Below are positions 34,625-44,699 of a DNA stretch of 64,000 bases, piece by piece. How positions within the stretch are numbered: position 1 is the stretch's first letter; the number at the start of each line of letters is the position of its first letter. The stretch comes from Eurosta solidaginis (Eukaryota > Arthropoda > Insecta > Diptera > Tephritidae): contig NC_090323.1 in the NCBI RefSeq assembly GCF_040869045.1, forward strand, positions 37,938,066-38,002,065, read 5' to 3'. A model generated the notes under the pieces. The model saw only the letters and a program-made list of their open reading frames with translations. It was not told the DNA's origin and made no database searches. A program made the position numbers and the translations under genes.

Positions 34625-36290
34625 TAAATCTACAAAGTCAAGACGGGACTTCTTGAGGCTATTATGAGAGAATTAGCGAGGGGAACAAGCCTTAAAGAAA
34701 AGGAAGGCCTTGAAGAAAAAATTTGTTTACAAAACATTATGACAGAAAGAAATTGGAAGGACGTCTATCGTAACAATTCAAAATTTCTAAGTAAGTATGA
34801 AAAGTGGCTAGCTGACAAAACTTTTTTGGACGAAGAAACGCCTAGCACGTCAACCAATCCAACTAGAGGGAGACCAAAAAAACTCATAGAAGAGTGGGAA
34901 AAGGAAGCTATCTGATACCACAAAAGCTATGGCCACGACTCTTCTTTCAGAAGCACTGGCTATTAAATATAAAAAAGACGAAGAATACGTGAAGTCTCAT
35001 ATAAGAGAAGCAGTTGCGGTAGCAAGTCCAGTGCGACTGACGAGGATCAAAAACAGCTTTCCCACACCACTAAATGCGCTACCTAGGAAATACACTCCCG
35101 AAGAAGCTTTGGCGCTGTTTATAGATCTCGGTTTAACGAAGAAAAAATATATTATATTGCGTAAGTAATTATTGCAACGTAATGCCGATATTTTACCTGA
35201 ATAAAAAAATTACTCAAGCCAAGAAAGAAGCAGTTCTTCTAAGTCCCAAAATAACCGAATTATCAGCTGAAATTGAGCTACAAAACCTAATGGATCATAC
35301 GTCTACATGACTCCTTTAAAGTTTTACTAAAGAAAAGTTGAAATCACTGCCAAACGAGCTAGCATTGATAACTAAGTGAGGCTGTGATGGATTATCAGGA
35401 CAAAGCGCATATAAACAAAGAATAAATGTAGACGATGAAACAATTAGAGATAGTAATATGTTTATGGCTTCTATTGTTCCATTACGACGAAAAGATGATG
35501 TGCCGCCCAATATTATTTAAATACGAGAAGGAGTCTTGAAAATATTGATGATTCAATAATTGACGAACTAAATTATGAGTATGGAATATCTCCTTTGCAT
35601 GCTAGGATAAGATGTATGGAATTTGTTTTGAAGCTGGCTTATACACTACCACAACAAGGAGAAGTTTTCGACGACAATACAACATGTAAGGAGAAACGAA
35701 AACGGAGAAAAAAAAATAATTCAGGATGCTTTCTATAAAGAGATTGGCCTTTCAGTTGACTGTCCAAAGTATGGATATGGAAATACAAATGTTGGTAACT
35801 CTTCAAGAAGATTTTTTGAAAACGATGAAGTAACTGCTCCCATAACAGGAGTTCATAGAGATATTGTGAAAAGATTGGGAATAATTTTAAATATTTTAAA
35901 CTGCCATGAACCAGTTAGTGGACCCAAATTTGGAGAATATGCATCTAAAACTACAGAGTTGCTGCATCAAAAGTAACCTGAGAAGAAACTTACACAAACG
36001 GTACATAAAATTTTAGCACATGGAAAAGATTTAATAGAGTACCAGTGCTTACCATTAGGATAATTGTCTGAAGAAGCTCAAGAATCTAAGAACAAGGACT
36101 ACAAAAGATATAAATGTATGAACACCTGCAAAGTATCACAAGTTATACAAAACGAAGACTTCTCAACATGTTAGCTATCTCTTCTGAACCAGTCATAACA
36201 TCTATGGGGTATGTAAGAACACAAAAAGGTCTTACAGATGCGTATAGATCAGAAATGGTCCCAGTGACGATGACTATGTTAAGATAAAAT
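34625..36290 (+). pseudogene. Transib/RAG1-like transposase, decayed
   Basis: Pieces in several frames run in order. An N-terminal stretch (34628-34913, around ATG 34664) includes RNWKDVYRNN and a basic GRPKK patch. Next comes 34929-35165 (RKYTPEEALALFIDL). Then 35220-35518 reads LITK, stop, GCDGLSGQSAYKQ; the stop at 35377-35379 (TGA) probably replaced TGG. Then 35518-35720 (ISPLHARIRCMEFVL) and 35722-36170 (GNTNVGNSSRRFFENDEV, HKILAHG, LSEEAQESKNKD). CDG resembles the RAG1/Transib first catalytic-Asp motif, and the GN...GN..RRF stretch resembles the last-catalytic-Glu neighbourhood, but no Glu is evident there. At least six stops or frameshifts are present. The lineage call leans mainly on the terminal signals. 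Confidence 0.55.
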
Positions 36291-36330
36291 AAGTTTCTCA
36301 CTTCTTATCACAACAATGAAAAAGAGATTT

Positions 36331-36343
36331 ATTAATCAATTTT
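36331..36343. repeat. Left 13-bp target-site duplication of the Penelope pair
   Basis: ATTAATCAATTTT here is repeated exactly, in direct orientation, at 38771-38783. The two copies bracket the inverted Penelope pair. Confidence 0.8.
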
Positions 36344-36479
36344 ATTTTCTTGTATTCCGGCCTTTTAGTTAATATATTCAAAGTATGTTTGAGCTCTAGG
36401 CCAATATATACATATGTTTATTAAAATACAGCAAATGTGTTTAAACAATGTATATTTATTTGTCGAATGGTTTGTCTTG

Positions 36480-36553
36480 CCAATATTTCGACTTCAATCT
36501 GAAGTCATCTTCAGGACTGAAAAAAAAACGAAAACCATTTATAGAGACATTGG
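36480..36553 (-). ncRNA. Hammerhead-ribozyme-like motif, left Penelope copy
   Basis: Read in reverse: CCAATGTC, a 30-nt segment, CTGAAGA (fits CUGANGA), T, GACTTC-AGATT-GAAGTC (perfect 6-bp stem II), GAAA, then TATTGG. CCAATGT can pair with ATATTGG over 7 bp (one G-U), leaving C as the base 5' to the cleavage site. Hammerheads are known in the pseudo-LTRs of Penelope-like elements. Stem I pairing is weak by eye, so self-cleavage is uncertain. Confidence 0.5.
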
Positions 36554-36810
36554 TACATACATACATAATTCCACAATTGTCGCAAGTGCCAACTTACACT
36601 TATGACTGCACCTGGTCGACTAACTTTATATTTTATATTTTAACAAACAAGGGTAAAAGAACATTAAAAAACATTAAAAAAACATAAACAATAAAATAGA
36701 GTAATCGTAAACAAATTTTTATACCAACAACAATACATTAATTCTCCAACCGTAAGCGACGCTCACATCAGCAGCAGGTGAACAATTGTGCAAACGAAGT
36801 CACACTCTTA

Positions 36811-37930
36811 TTATAAGCCTTTTTTGTTGTTGTTGATAAGTTCTCTATAGGCGTAGGCGCAATGGTCTGTGTCTGATTTGAAATTTATGCGTTTGTCACT
36901 TGGTGTATTTATTATGTGTAACATTTCAAGTATATAGCGTTTATTGCTGTTTCTCTCATGCTGCATTATTGTTACATTTTCCAAGTCGGGAGAGTGTCCA
37001 GTGGTTCTACAGTGCTGAGTTAAAGCTGTCTTATTGTCATTAGGGTTGTCACGATTAGTGATATTTGATTTATGTCCGGAAATCCTCGTCTTCAATTTCG
37101 ATTTAGTTGTCCCCATATATACTTTGTCGCATACGTGGGACCCGTCGCCATTACAATTAATTTTATATATAACGTCCGATTTATCAAATTTCTCTATTCT
37201 GCTTTTCGTATTGCTAAAAATCCTCCGTTGCAACGTATTGTTGTATGTGAAAGCTAATTTAAATCTGTCTCTGTCATATATGTTTGAATATTTTATTCTA
37301 TTAGACAGACCAGATACAAATGTGGTCGATTTATACATTTTCTTTGTATCATTAGTTGGTTTATTTGTATTTAATTTTACGAAATAATCTCTTATATAGC
37401 TCTGTATTATATGTGTTGGAAACTCATTATTTTCTAATATGTTTTTTATTGCTTTTATATTCTCCTCGTGGTAGACTTTATCACTAATGGAGAGAACTCT
37501 TCTGACAAAATTCTTGGCTGTGTTGACTATCGTTGCCTTGTCATGATTCGAGTTATAATTGATTAGCCTACCCGATGCAGTGGGCTTCTTGTACCAATCA
37601 AATGAAAGTTGGTTATTCCTTCTTATTATTAAGGTATCTAAAAATGGCAGCTGTCCATCAGTTTGGACTTCAACAGTAAACTTGATGCTCCTATTGTATC
37701 CATTCAAAATATTAAGCGTATCTCCCACGGCATCCGTTTTTACGATGGCGAACAAATCGTCCACATATTTCGTTAATAAACGTGCCTTGTGATGTGAATC
37801 TTCTTCGAATTTCTGTAACAATTCTTCCATCACAATATCCGCTATTACAGGAGATGCTGGTGACCCCATAGGCATTACTGACCGTTGCTCATAAATTTTA
37901 TTGCTGAAACTAAAATATCTATTATCTCTT
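36811..37930 (-). pseudogene. Penelope RT (C-terminal part) with GIY-YIG endonuclease
   Basis: An open frame from about 37919 to the stop at 36811 encodes the RT end and the endonuclease. The RT motif is MPMGSPASPVIADIVMEELL with YVDDLFAIV (catalytic DD). A FDWYKKPTASGRLINY region follows. The GIY-YIG-like domain reads DVIYKINCN...KVYMGTTKSKLKTRISGHK, then TALTQHC...GH; its first Tyr and the Y-x-G-x-T...R...H order fit the Penelope endonuclease. The ORF is uninterrupted but lacks the N-terminal RT fingers because of 5' truncation, so it is not functional alone. ATG at 37875 is internal. The product would reverse-transcribe element RNA in the nucleus. Confidence 0.9.
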
Positions 37931-37969
37931 ATTCAGAACCGAACAATATTCATAAAAAGTTCCTTAGTG

Positions 37970-38312
37970 AGAGTTGTTCACATACGACAATACGTTGCAA
38001 CGGAGGATTTTTAGCAATACGAAAAGCAGAATAGAGAAATTTGATAAATCGGACGTTATATATAAAATTAATTGTAATGGCGACGAGTCCTACGTATGCG
38101 ACAAAGTATATGTGGGGACAACTAAATCGAAATTGAAGACGAGGATTTCCGGACATAAATCAAATATCAAAAATCGTGACAACCCTAATGACAATAAGAC
38201 AGCTTTAACTCAGCACTGTAGAACCACTGGACACTCTCCCGACTTGGAAAATGTAACAATAATGCAGCATGAGAGAAACAGCAATAAACGCTATATACTT
38301 GAAATGTTATAG
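37970..38312 (+). pseudogene. Second Penelope copy: endonuclease fragment
   Basis: The forward strand encodes TYDNTLQRRIFSNTKSRIEK, then the GIY-YIG-like block (KVYVGTTKSKLKTRISGHK) and a HERNSNKRYILEML end. It is nearly identical to the reverse copy. It lacks all RT sequence, and about 75 bp are deleted after YILEML, fusing to GAACTTATCAACAAC and causing an immediate stop. Its closeness to the reverse copy suggests both came from one insertion event. Confidence 0.85.
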
Positions 38313-38592
38313 AGAACTTATCAACAACAACAAAAAAGGCTTATAATAAGAGTGTGACTTCGTTTGCACAATTGTTCACCTGCTGCTGATGTGAGCGTCG
38401 CTTACGATTGGAGAATTAATGTATTGTTGTTTGTATAAAAATTTGTTTACGATTACTGTATTTTATTGTTTATGTTTTTTAATGTTCTTTTACCCTTGTT
38501 TGTTAAAATATAAAATATAAAGTTAGTCGACCAGGTGCAGTCATAAGTGTAAGTTGGCACTTGCGACAATTGTATAATTATGTATGTATGTA

Positions 38593-38664
38593 CCAATGTC
38601 TCTATAAATGTTTTTCGTTTTTTTCAGTCCTGAAGATGACTTCAGATTGAAGTCGACATATTGG
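38593..38664 (+). ncRNA. Hammerhead-like motif, right Penelope copy (core mutated)
   Basis: Same arrangement as the left copy: CCAATGTC, a 30-nt loop segment, CTGAAGA, GACTTC-AGATT-GAAGTC, then GACA where the core needs GAAA, and TATTGG. The A-to-C change in the core should abolish catalysis. Confidence 0.5.
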
Positions 38665-38770
38665 CAAGACAAACCATTCGACAAATAAATATACATTGTT
38701 TAAACACATTTGCTGTATTTTAATAAACATATGTATATATTGGCCTAGAGCTCAAACATACTTTGAATAT

Positions 38771-38783
38771 ATTAATCAATTTT
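38771..38783. repeat. Right 13-bp target-site duplication of the Penelope pair
   Basis: ATTAATCAATTTT, identical to 36331-36343. Confidence 0.8.
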
Positions 38784-39643
38784 GTTACTTTACTGAAAAA
38801 TAAGATATCTATGTACAAGTAAATTTTTTATTTCAAAAAAAAAAAAAAGAATTAATTTAGTAATCTATAAATATATACTTTTCGTTATTGCATTTCTCTA
38901 AAGTTTATCAAATTTATTTTGAAGCTTAAGCATTTCGCCTTCAAACGAGTATTAAATTTTTATAGAAATCAATACGTCTATCGAGTTTGGTACAAATTGG
39001 TAAAGCGGTTACTAAGATCAAACTTTTTAGCATAAATGGGCAGTGCCACTCCCTTTTTCCAAAATTCGTTGGCTGTTTAATCTTTAGCTCAAATAAAATT
39101 TCATTGAACCACTTTCAATAACATTTAGTTATTAATAAAATACATATTGGCTTGCAAACTAAAAAAAAACATGTAAGATTTTGGATGAATTTTGAAGCGC
39201 CTTGTTATTGTGGAGGTTATCGCGCCTTACATTTATTTTATTTATTTGTTATTGTGGCAGCAAAAACGGACATTTGAGTTTAATAAGAGTATTGCCATTT
39301 AAAAGAAACAATACGTCTATCGATTTTGGTAGTTATTGATTACGTGACAACTTAGATGCACCTTTTTATCATAAGTGGGCAGTGCCACGCTATCTTATCA
39401 AAATCATTAGTTTATCTTATTTAGTGCTTAAATACGTCATTGTAAGACAAATCTCATTTTATTTTTTTTATTTTTTACTAAAAAACATTTTGTTTTTGCA
39501 TTTTTCTAATTTCGAATTTGACAAATTTTGTTCAATCACCCTGTACCTGTGCCATTCTAAACTTTCACACAATAAAACTTCAAATAATTAGCTTTCATTT
39601 GCATATTAAATTTTTAAAATATCTACATTGCTTCAAAAGTTAT
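38784..39643. other. 3' non-coding part of the Transib-like element, internal repeats
   Basis: Two related blocks about 350 bp apart (38965-39080 and 39310-39420) both read AATACGTCTATCGATTTTGG, later GTGGGCAGTGCCAC. A scrap of SINE tail (GGAGGTTATCGCGCCTTACA) lies at 39213-39232. No coding sequence is seen. Confidence 0.6.
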
Positions 39644-39681
39644 GATTTTTGCAAAGAAAAAACTCAATAGGCGCCACTGTG
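39644..39681 (-). repeat. Right RSS-like terminal repeat (heptamer-22-nonamer)
   Basis: On the reverse strand: CACAGTG (39681-39675), 22-bp spacer (39674-39653), GCAAAAATC (39652-39644). Spacing and both motifs equal those of the left end, although the spacer sequences differ after GCGCCT. Confidence 0.75.
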
Positions 39682-39929
39682 CCACGGTAGAAAAATTAAC
39701 GATCAAGTAAGTATGTTCTTTGACGAAATATTCGAACCCTTTAAATTAGTATTCAAAACACAACAACAAACAAACGCATGGTTCCGGTTTCGGAGGGCCC
39801 AGTATTAGCAGTCGACCCCTCAAATGGACTATTACAATCAAGCGGCGACTGAATAACAGTAGATGTCCCAAAAAATTACGCAGAGTTTATTATTTGCAAA
39901 ACAATCCGCAGGGAAAAATATAAAACTGA

Positions 39930-40891
39930 GGTAATTCTATATGGCAGCATAACACTGCTAATACGCATCCAAAAATATCGAGAGAGGTGTCAAAGGACGC
40001 GTATTGACCTCGACAACAATAATCCGAAGGCTGAAAATAAAAATTTTAGCTCGTTCAAAAAAAATTAACGAAAACCGGAAAATGTCCCGGGAGTGCTCGG
40101 AAACCGGTTTGGAGACCAAAACTGGTAATTCTTTACTTTAAGGTGCAACTGCTAAAACTCGTCAAAAAATATCGGGAGAGGTGTCAAAAGACGTTTTTTG
40201 ATCCCAGGATCACGAATCCGAAAGCGGAAATTCCAAATTTTATTTCTGTCAAAACGTATTTGGAAAAACCGCAAAATGGCCCAGGAACGCTCCGAAACCG
40301 GGGGTGGGATCCAAAGTATTTTTGCGCCAGACACGTTTCTGCATTGGCCGCCTTCGGCCGTGCTTATAAAAAATTGCTCTGTGTGGGTCCAACACCGGTT
40401 TGGAGACCAAATCTATATCCGCCCAAAATACTTTTGCCCACAGTTTTTCTTGTGGGTACCACAAAGTCACCAAAATTACAAACCATATGAAAATTTTCAA
40501 TTTTGTTTGCAAATATCCCCGAAAAGAAATAAAATTTACAATTTCCATTTTCGGATTCGTGATCCTGGTTCCAAAGCGCGTCATTTGACACCTCTCCCGA
40601 TATTTTTGGACGAGTATTAGGAGTTGTACCCTAAAGTAAAGTATTTCCCCAGAACTATATCCGCGCAAAACATTTATGTTCACAATTTTTTTGTGGGTAT
40701 CACAAAATCTTCAAAATTACGACAACCACATGAAAATTTTCAATTTCTTTGGAAAATATCTCTTGACAAACAAAAAATTTGTATTTTTTGCCTTAGGATT
40801 ATTGTTGTTGAGGTCAATACGCGCCTTTTGACACCTCTCTCGATATTTTTGGACGCGTATTAGCAGTGTCATGCTGTCGTATAGAATCACC
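39930..40891. mobile_element. Nested foldback element
   Basis: Outer inverted repeats run GGTRATTCTATAYGRCAGCA then ACACTGCTAATACGC, AAAATATCGAGAGAGGTGTC and TATTGACCTC (left 39930 to about 40030; right about 40800-40891). A second inverted pair sits inside (about 40160-40262 and 40515-40640), sharing AATATCGGGAGAGGTGTCA and GGATCACGAATCCGA. All four arms carry the ATATCG(A/G)GAGAGGTGTCA core. Frames on both strands over this span are palindrome-driven and not genes. Confidence 0.75.
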
Positions 40892-43707
40892 AAAACTGAT
40901 TCCTGCTGGCGTGATATTTGTTTTGTTTTTTTTTTCAGTCACAGTCACGGTCAAAAGCCGCTGCGACCGAGAGGTCACAATCACAGATAACATTATTCCT
41001 CAAAAATCACGGGATCGGCCAACATTAGTTGCAAGCAGCATTGGCTCCCAGGCTCAGATCACATTCAACAAGAACTATCAATTTCCGAACATACGCGATA
41101 ACAATCCCAATGCAGGTACCTTAATACAAAATGTTTCCATCATGCAAAGAATAAAAGCGAACCAGAACATTAAGGGCCCTGCAGATGGCACAAAGTCAAA
41201 AGATGTTTGTCTCTAAAAAAAAAAAGTTTTTGCAAGAAATCAAAGAGAATTATTCTAATGACATTAACCAGTATCCCCTTCCAAGAAATAGTAAACCAAT
41301 AATGTTAAAAGAAAGCGGCTGACGCTCCAACAAATATCTGTAGATGTCTTATGGCGTAGTTTGAAGAGACTGCAGCTTGTCGCATAGCATCTTACAAATT
41401 TTCTGTGCTCAAATCATTGCCGACTTTGCTCAAATTTAGAATTTTTTGGTATCCGTCGAAAAACTACAGCCCTACTCTTCGAGACCTGAAAGATGATGTT
41501 CCATTTGTAATACCTACAGTCTTCGTTCTGCCTTGCAGCATTCAGTTTGTTTTCCTTTTGAAATATTATCTCTGTTTTTGATCTACACCCTCAAAAATGC
41601 AGTTTCTTCTTTTTTTGCGCCCTTTTAAAGTGGGCTTGAAGCCTTCAGCTGATCGCTGTGCTTCGTTCCGTCAGTGGCCTTTTCCTACTCAAACCGCTTG
41701 GAGTTTTTTGTTTTGCTCGTGGAAAATGCTCAATACTGTCCGACACTGTGATAGGCCTTACTTACCGTCTTGACTTGGCTGCAAATCATTCAATACACAC
41801 GATCTACACTACAATGATGATCGGTTACTGGTCGTCGATCTCCCGCGATCTTCCAATGTTTTGAAATAGCCCTAATGCAAGCAGCTGTAGCACTCACGCA
41901 TTAAGAAATTACATGAGATACACCAATATGGGTATAAAACGAAAGGTATTTCACCCCGCGTATCAGGAGAAGTTTTTAAGTAGGGTGGCCACCTCACATT
42001 GTTTATATCTCTTTGTATATTCCCTACTTTCGCGGAAACGCTTAACCCTTTTGAATAATATTTTGTAGTAGATAGTGTATCACTCTCTAAGGATTTCTAT
42101 CTTGGTACTGCTACTGAGGATACTTTCCATGTTGCCACGTATATGAAATTAAAAATAAAATAACATGAGATATACCAATATGGGTATCAAATGAAAGGTA
42201 TTACACTCCGCATATCAATGGAGAAATTTTTAAGTAGGGTTGTCTTTTATGGTTGTCCCCTCACCTTCTTATTTATGTCTCTTTGTATGAAACGGTTTGA
42301 CCCATTTGATGGAAATTCTGTATATAGATAGTGTATCACATTCTACTCAGGTATTGCCACTGAAACGCAAAATTTACCTCTGTTTTAATTCTCGATTTTA
42401 TTGCTGGTTATACGATTGTTATGCTCCAAGACTCTAGGTTGTTATTACCCGTTTAAATTTAGTTTTTAAAATTTTTTTTGCGGTTAATTATCAATATGTT
42501 TTGAAATCTATTTTAAAAGAACTTAAAAGAACTTAAAAGTAAAATTATATGTATATAAAAAGTTGAGTATTTATAATGACGATATATAGAACAAGGTGGA
42601 TTATACGGATACTCGAATAATACCGAGCAAAACCCAGGTACAATCTATTATGTCAAATCTTAGATTATTCGTATTATAAGCAAAACTTAACTTGGAATAT
42701 ATTTAGCGGTTGAGAGATACAAAATACAACTATGTTACTACGAACCACGCTAATATGTAAGTAAGTATGTAAATATCAAAATAGGGTTACATACATATTC
42801 TTTGTTTTTTTGTTCTTAAATATATATATGACCAACTTACTTACTTTTTCGTGTCTGCTTCTTTGTTTGCTTAGTTTCGAATATCAACATTTTCACCTCA
42901 TCTTTTGCAGCTTATTGCAGCTGAACCAAAAATCGCATTTGCGGTTTCTCCTAAGCGTTTTTGAACTTGTCACTCAGTTTTATTTGTTATTTCGTTCTGC
43001 TTGACACAGAAATTCTGTTTAATTATTAATTTTTTTATTAAATAAAGGGTGTGACTTCATTTGGCTGATATTTTATATTTTGGCTATGTTGTTGTTGTTA
43101 TAGTGTTTTTAATCCATTTTCGTATGAGTGTAGTTCTTATTGTATTTTTATGTTCCAAGCAGCATTGGCTCCCAGGCTGATCACATTCAACAAAAATATA
43201 TTTTATATAATTTTTGTTTTTTTTATATACTCATGTTTGTATGTATCTTCATTTAGTTATGCTTTTTACTTAGTTTTTTCTAACCATTGAATTCTATTTG
43301 CCGCTAAGTTACAAGTGTTTTACTCGTTTGGTTCGTTTTTGTAGTTGTTGTGGTTCAAGATTTTCTGTGAGTGTTGTTAAAGAGTTAAAATATTTGCATT
43401 GCCAGGAAGCCGTTAAAAAAAGGTTGTTCAAATTAAGCTTCTTTAAATAGTTTGTGAATACAATCTGGTATTCCGGATGTGCAAGCTGAGGTTCCAACCA
43501 CAGAAATTCTAAATGAGAGGTAGAAGACATAAAGTTTGCATATAGCGTAGCCACCGTACGTTGGGCGCTCAACTGGAACATGGAAGTATGCTATGATGAG
43601 AGTTAAGGAGCAATGCAACGTTCAATTATATTTTCAGACTGACCACTTCCCCGACCAGCAACTAACTGCCCATTTTAGAGCAAAGAAAAAACCACTTGTG
43701 CTACTAG
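40892..43707. other. Non-coding region with separated repeats
   Basis: CAAGCAGCATTGGCTCCCAG...ATCACATTCAACAA occurs at 41032-41071 and again at 43156-43193. Two ~260-bp direct repeats at about 41910-42100 and 42165-42350 start ACATGAGATAYACCAATATG, include AAATGAAAGGTATT-type sequence and end GATAGTGTATCAC. A 116-codon open frame at 40866-41216 has no recognised family and overlaps the foldback edge; I do not call it a gene. Confidence 0.5.
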
Positions 43708-44115
43708 GTTAAGTTATGGTGAGCTGGTCGGTCAATAAAGACGTGACATAGACTGAATTGAATGCGTCTACAATATTACCAGATTTTGCTTGATGACCAA
43801 ACGGAAGAATCCTAATCAGGTGCCAGGATATATCTTATAGCATAACTCCGTCCTCTTGGCAAATACTAGAAGTTTTCTAGGACCCAGCTTCAGATCAGGA
43901 AACTCTGCCGCCCCTAATAGGTGAAGCTTTGACTTTTGCGAGCGCAGGACGCGAACACAAAAGGTGCTCAACCATTTCTTCCTACAGCTCGCACTTCCTA
44001 CACTATCTTTTACTGACGAGGCCTAACTTATAAGCATGTGACGCCAGAACATAGTGTCCAGTTATTGTGCCCATCGTGAGCACTAAGTCTTTTCTCTTCA
44101 GAGATATATGCCACT
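43708..44115 (-). pseudogene. LINE RNase H C-terminal fragment, copy 2 of the 3.2-kb tail
   Basis: Read in reverse from about 44105: SLKRKD, then TGHYVLASHAYKLGLVS, a Cys-rich stretch with a stop, EMVEHLLCSRPAL, and later SSICQEDGVM. The order matches 3235-3690, including the trailing CTGGTAATATTGTAG-like stretch and the TCACCATAACTTAACCTAG 3' end. Stops and frame changes make it dead. Confidence 0.65.
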
Positions 44116-44699
44116 TTCAAATAAATCTATAACAACAAATATTCATTTCATTCATTACTTCAAGAATGTGTATATAATGTGTATACGTAAATGAGTTTTT
44201 TTCAAATTTCTTTTATTATAAACTTTTTTGAAAATACATTTATAAAACATATACATATATCTTGTGAAACTTTAGCTGACACGTATATAATATGATATTA
44301 TTTCCGAGGATCTAATTAATGATGATTAATTGTGTGATTCAAATAGTTTTTTGTAATCAGTTAAAATTGTTTTTCTTGTTCGTCATTTGTAAGTATTCTA
44401 TCATATTCTTCCAAAAGTTTTAATCCCCGTTCTGCTGTGACGTTAACTAATTTTATATTTCATATTTCATATTTCTTTGTTCAGTCTATGATTTAAAATA
44501 ATTCTACAGAATAGATTAACAAAAGTTTCTTATATATAAGTAGAAAGTGTTAAAAAATTAACATAATATAGAGGATAACACATTTTTAAAACAAAAGCGT
44601 GACACGGAGAAATCAATACAATAATCATTGTTTAATATGTTGATGGCAATTAGAGGGGGCGTGATCGGCCCATTTAGAGCATAATTAGACTTAAGCTGA
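44116..44699. other. Non-coding A/T-rich DNA
   Basis: No gene or repeat was recognised. Confidence 0.4.

Larger units (their letters stand above)
36344..38770. mobile_element. Head-to-head inverted pair of Penelope-like elements
   Basis: Two 5'-truncated copies of one Penelope-like element face each other at the centre (about 37930-37970), with both 3' ends outward. The left copy is on the reverse strand (36344-37930) and the right on the forward strand (about 37970-38770). Outer ends share ACATACTTTGAATAT and GGCCAATATATACATATGTT in inverted orientation. The pair is flanked by ATTAATCAATTTT. Inverted or tandem partial copies are characteristic of Penelope-like elements (family knowledge). 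The insertion lies just past the transposase of the Transib-like element and so is younger than it. Confidence 0.85.
33760..39681 (+). mobile_element. Transib/RAG-like DNA transposon with RSS-like ends
   Basis: Both ends begin CACAGTGGCGCCT (13 bp identical, inverted). After a 22-bp spacer each end has the identical nonamer-like GCAAAAATC (33789-33797; reverse complement at 39644-39652). Flanks are CGACG (33755-33759) and CCACG (39682-39686), a 5-bp duplication with one mismatch; Transib elements make 5-bp, G/C-rich duplications (family knowledge). A broken transposase lies at 34.6-36.3 kb. Subtracting a Penelope pair at 36344-38770 leaves about 3.5 kb, a normal size for an autonomous Transib. 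The segment 33800-34620 has no clear gene. The element is inactive through multiple stops. Confidence 0.72.

Noticed and set aside
36480..36546. A fully convincing hammerhead ribozyme
   Set aside because: Core words, stem II and stem III fit, but stem I pairing between the 30-nt segment and the bases before CUGA is poor by eye; kept only as hammerhead-like.
40143..40683. Several overlapping 100-144-codon frames on both strands
   Set aside because: They lie in a nested palindrome, so the two strands encode related strings; no family motif.
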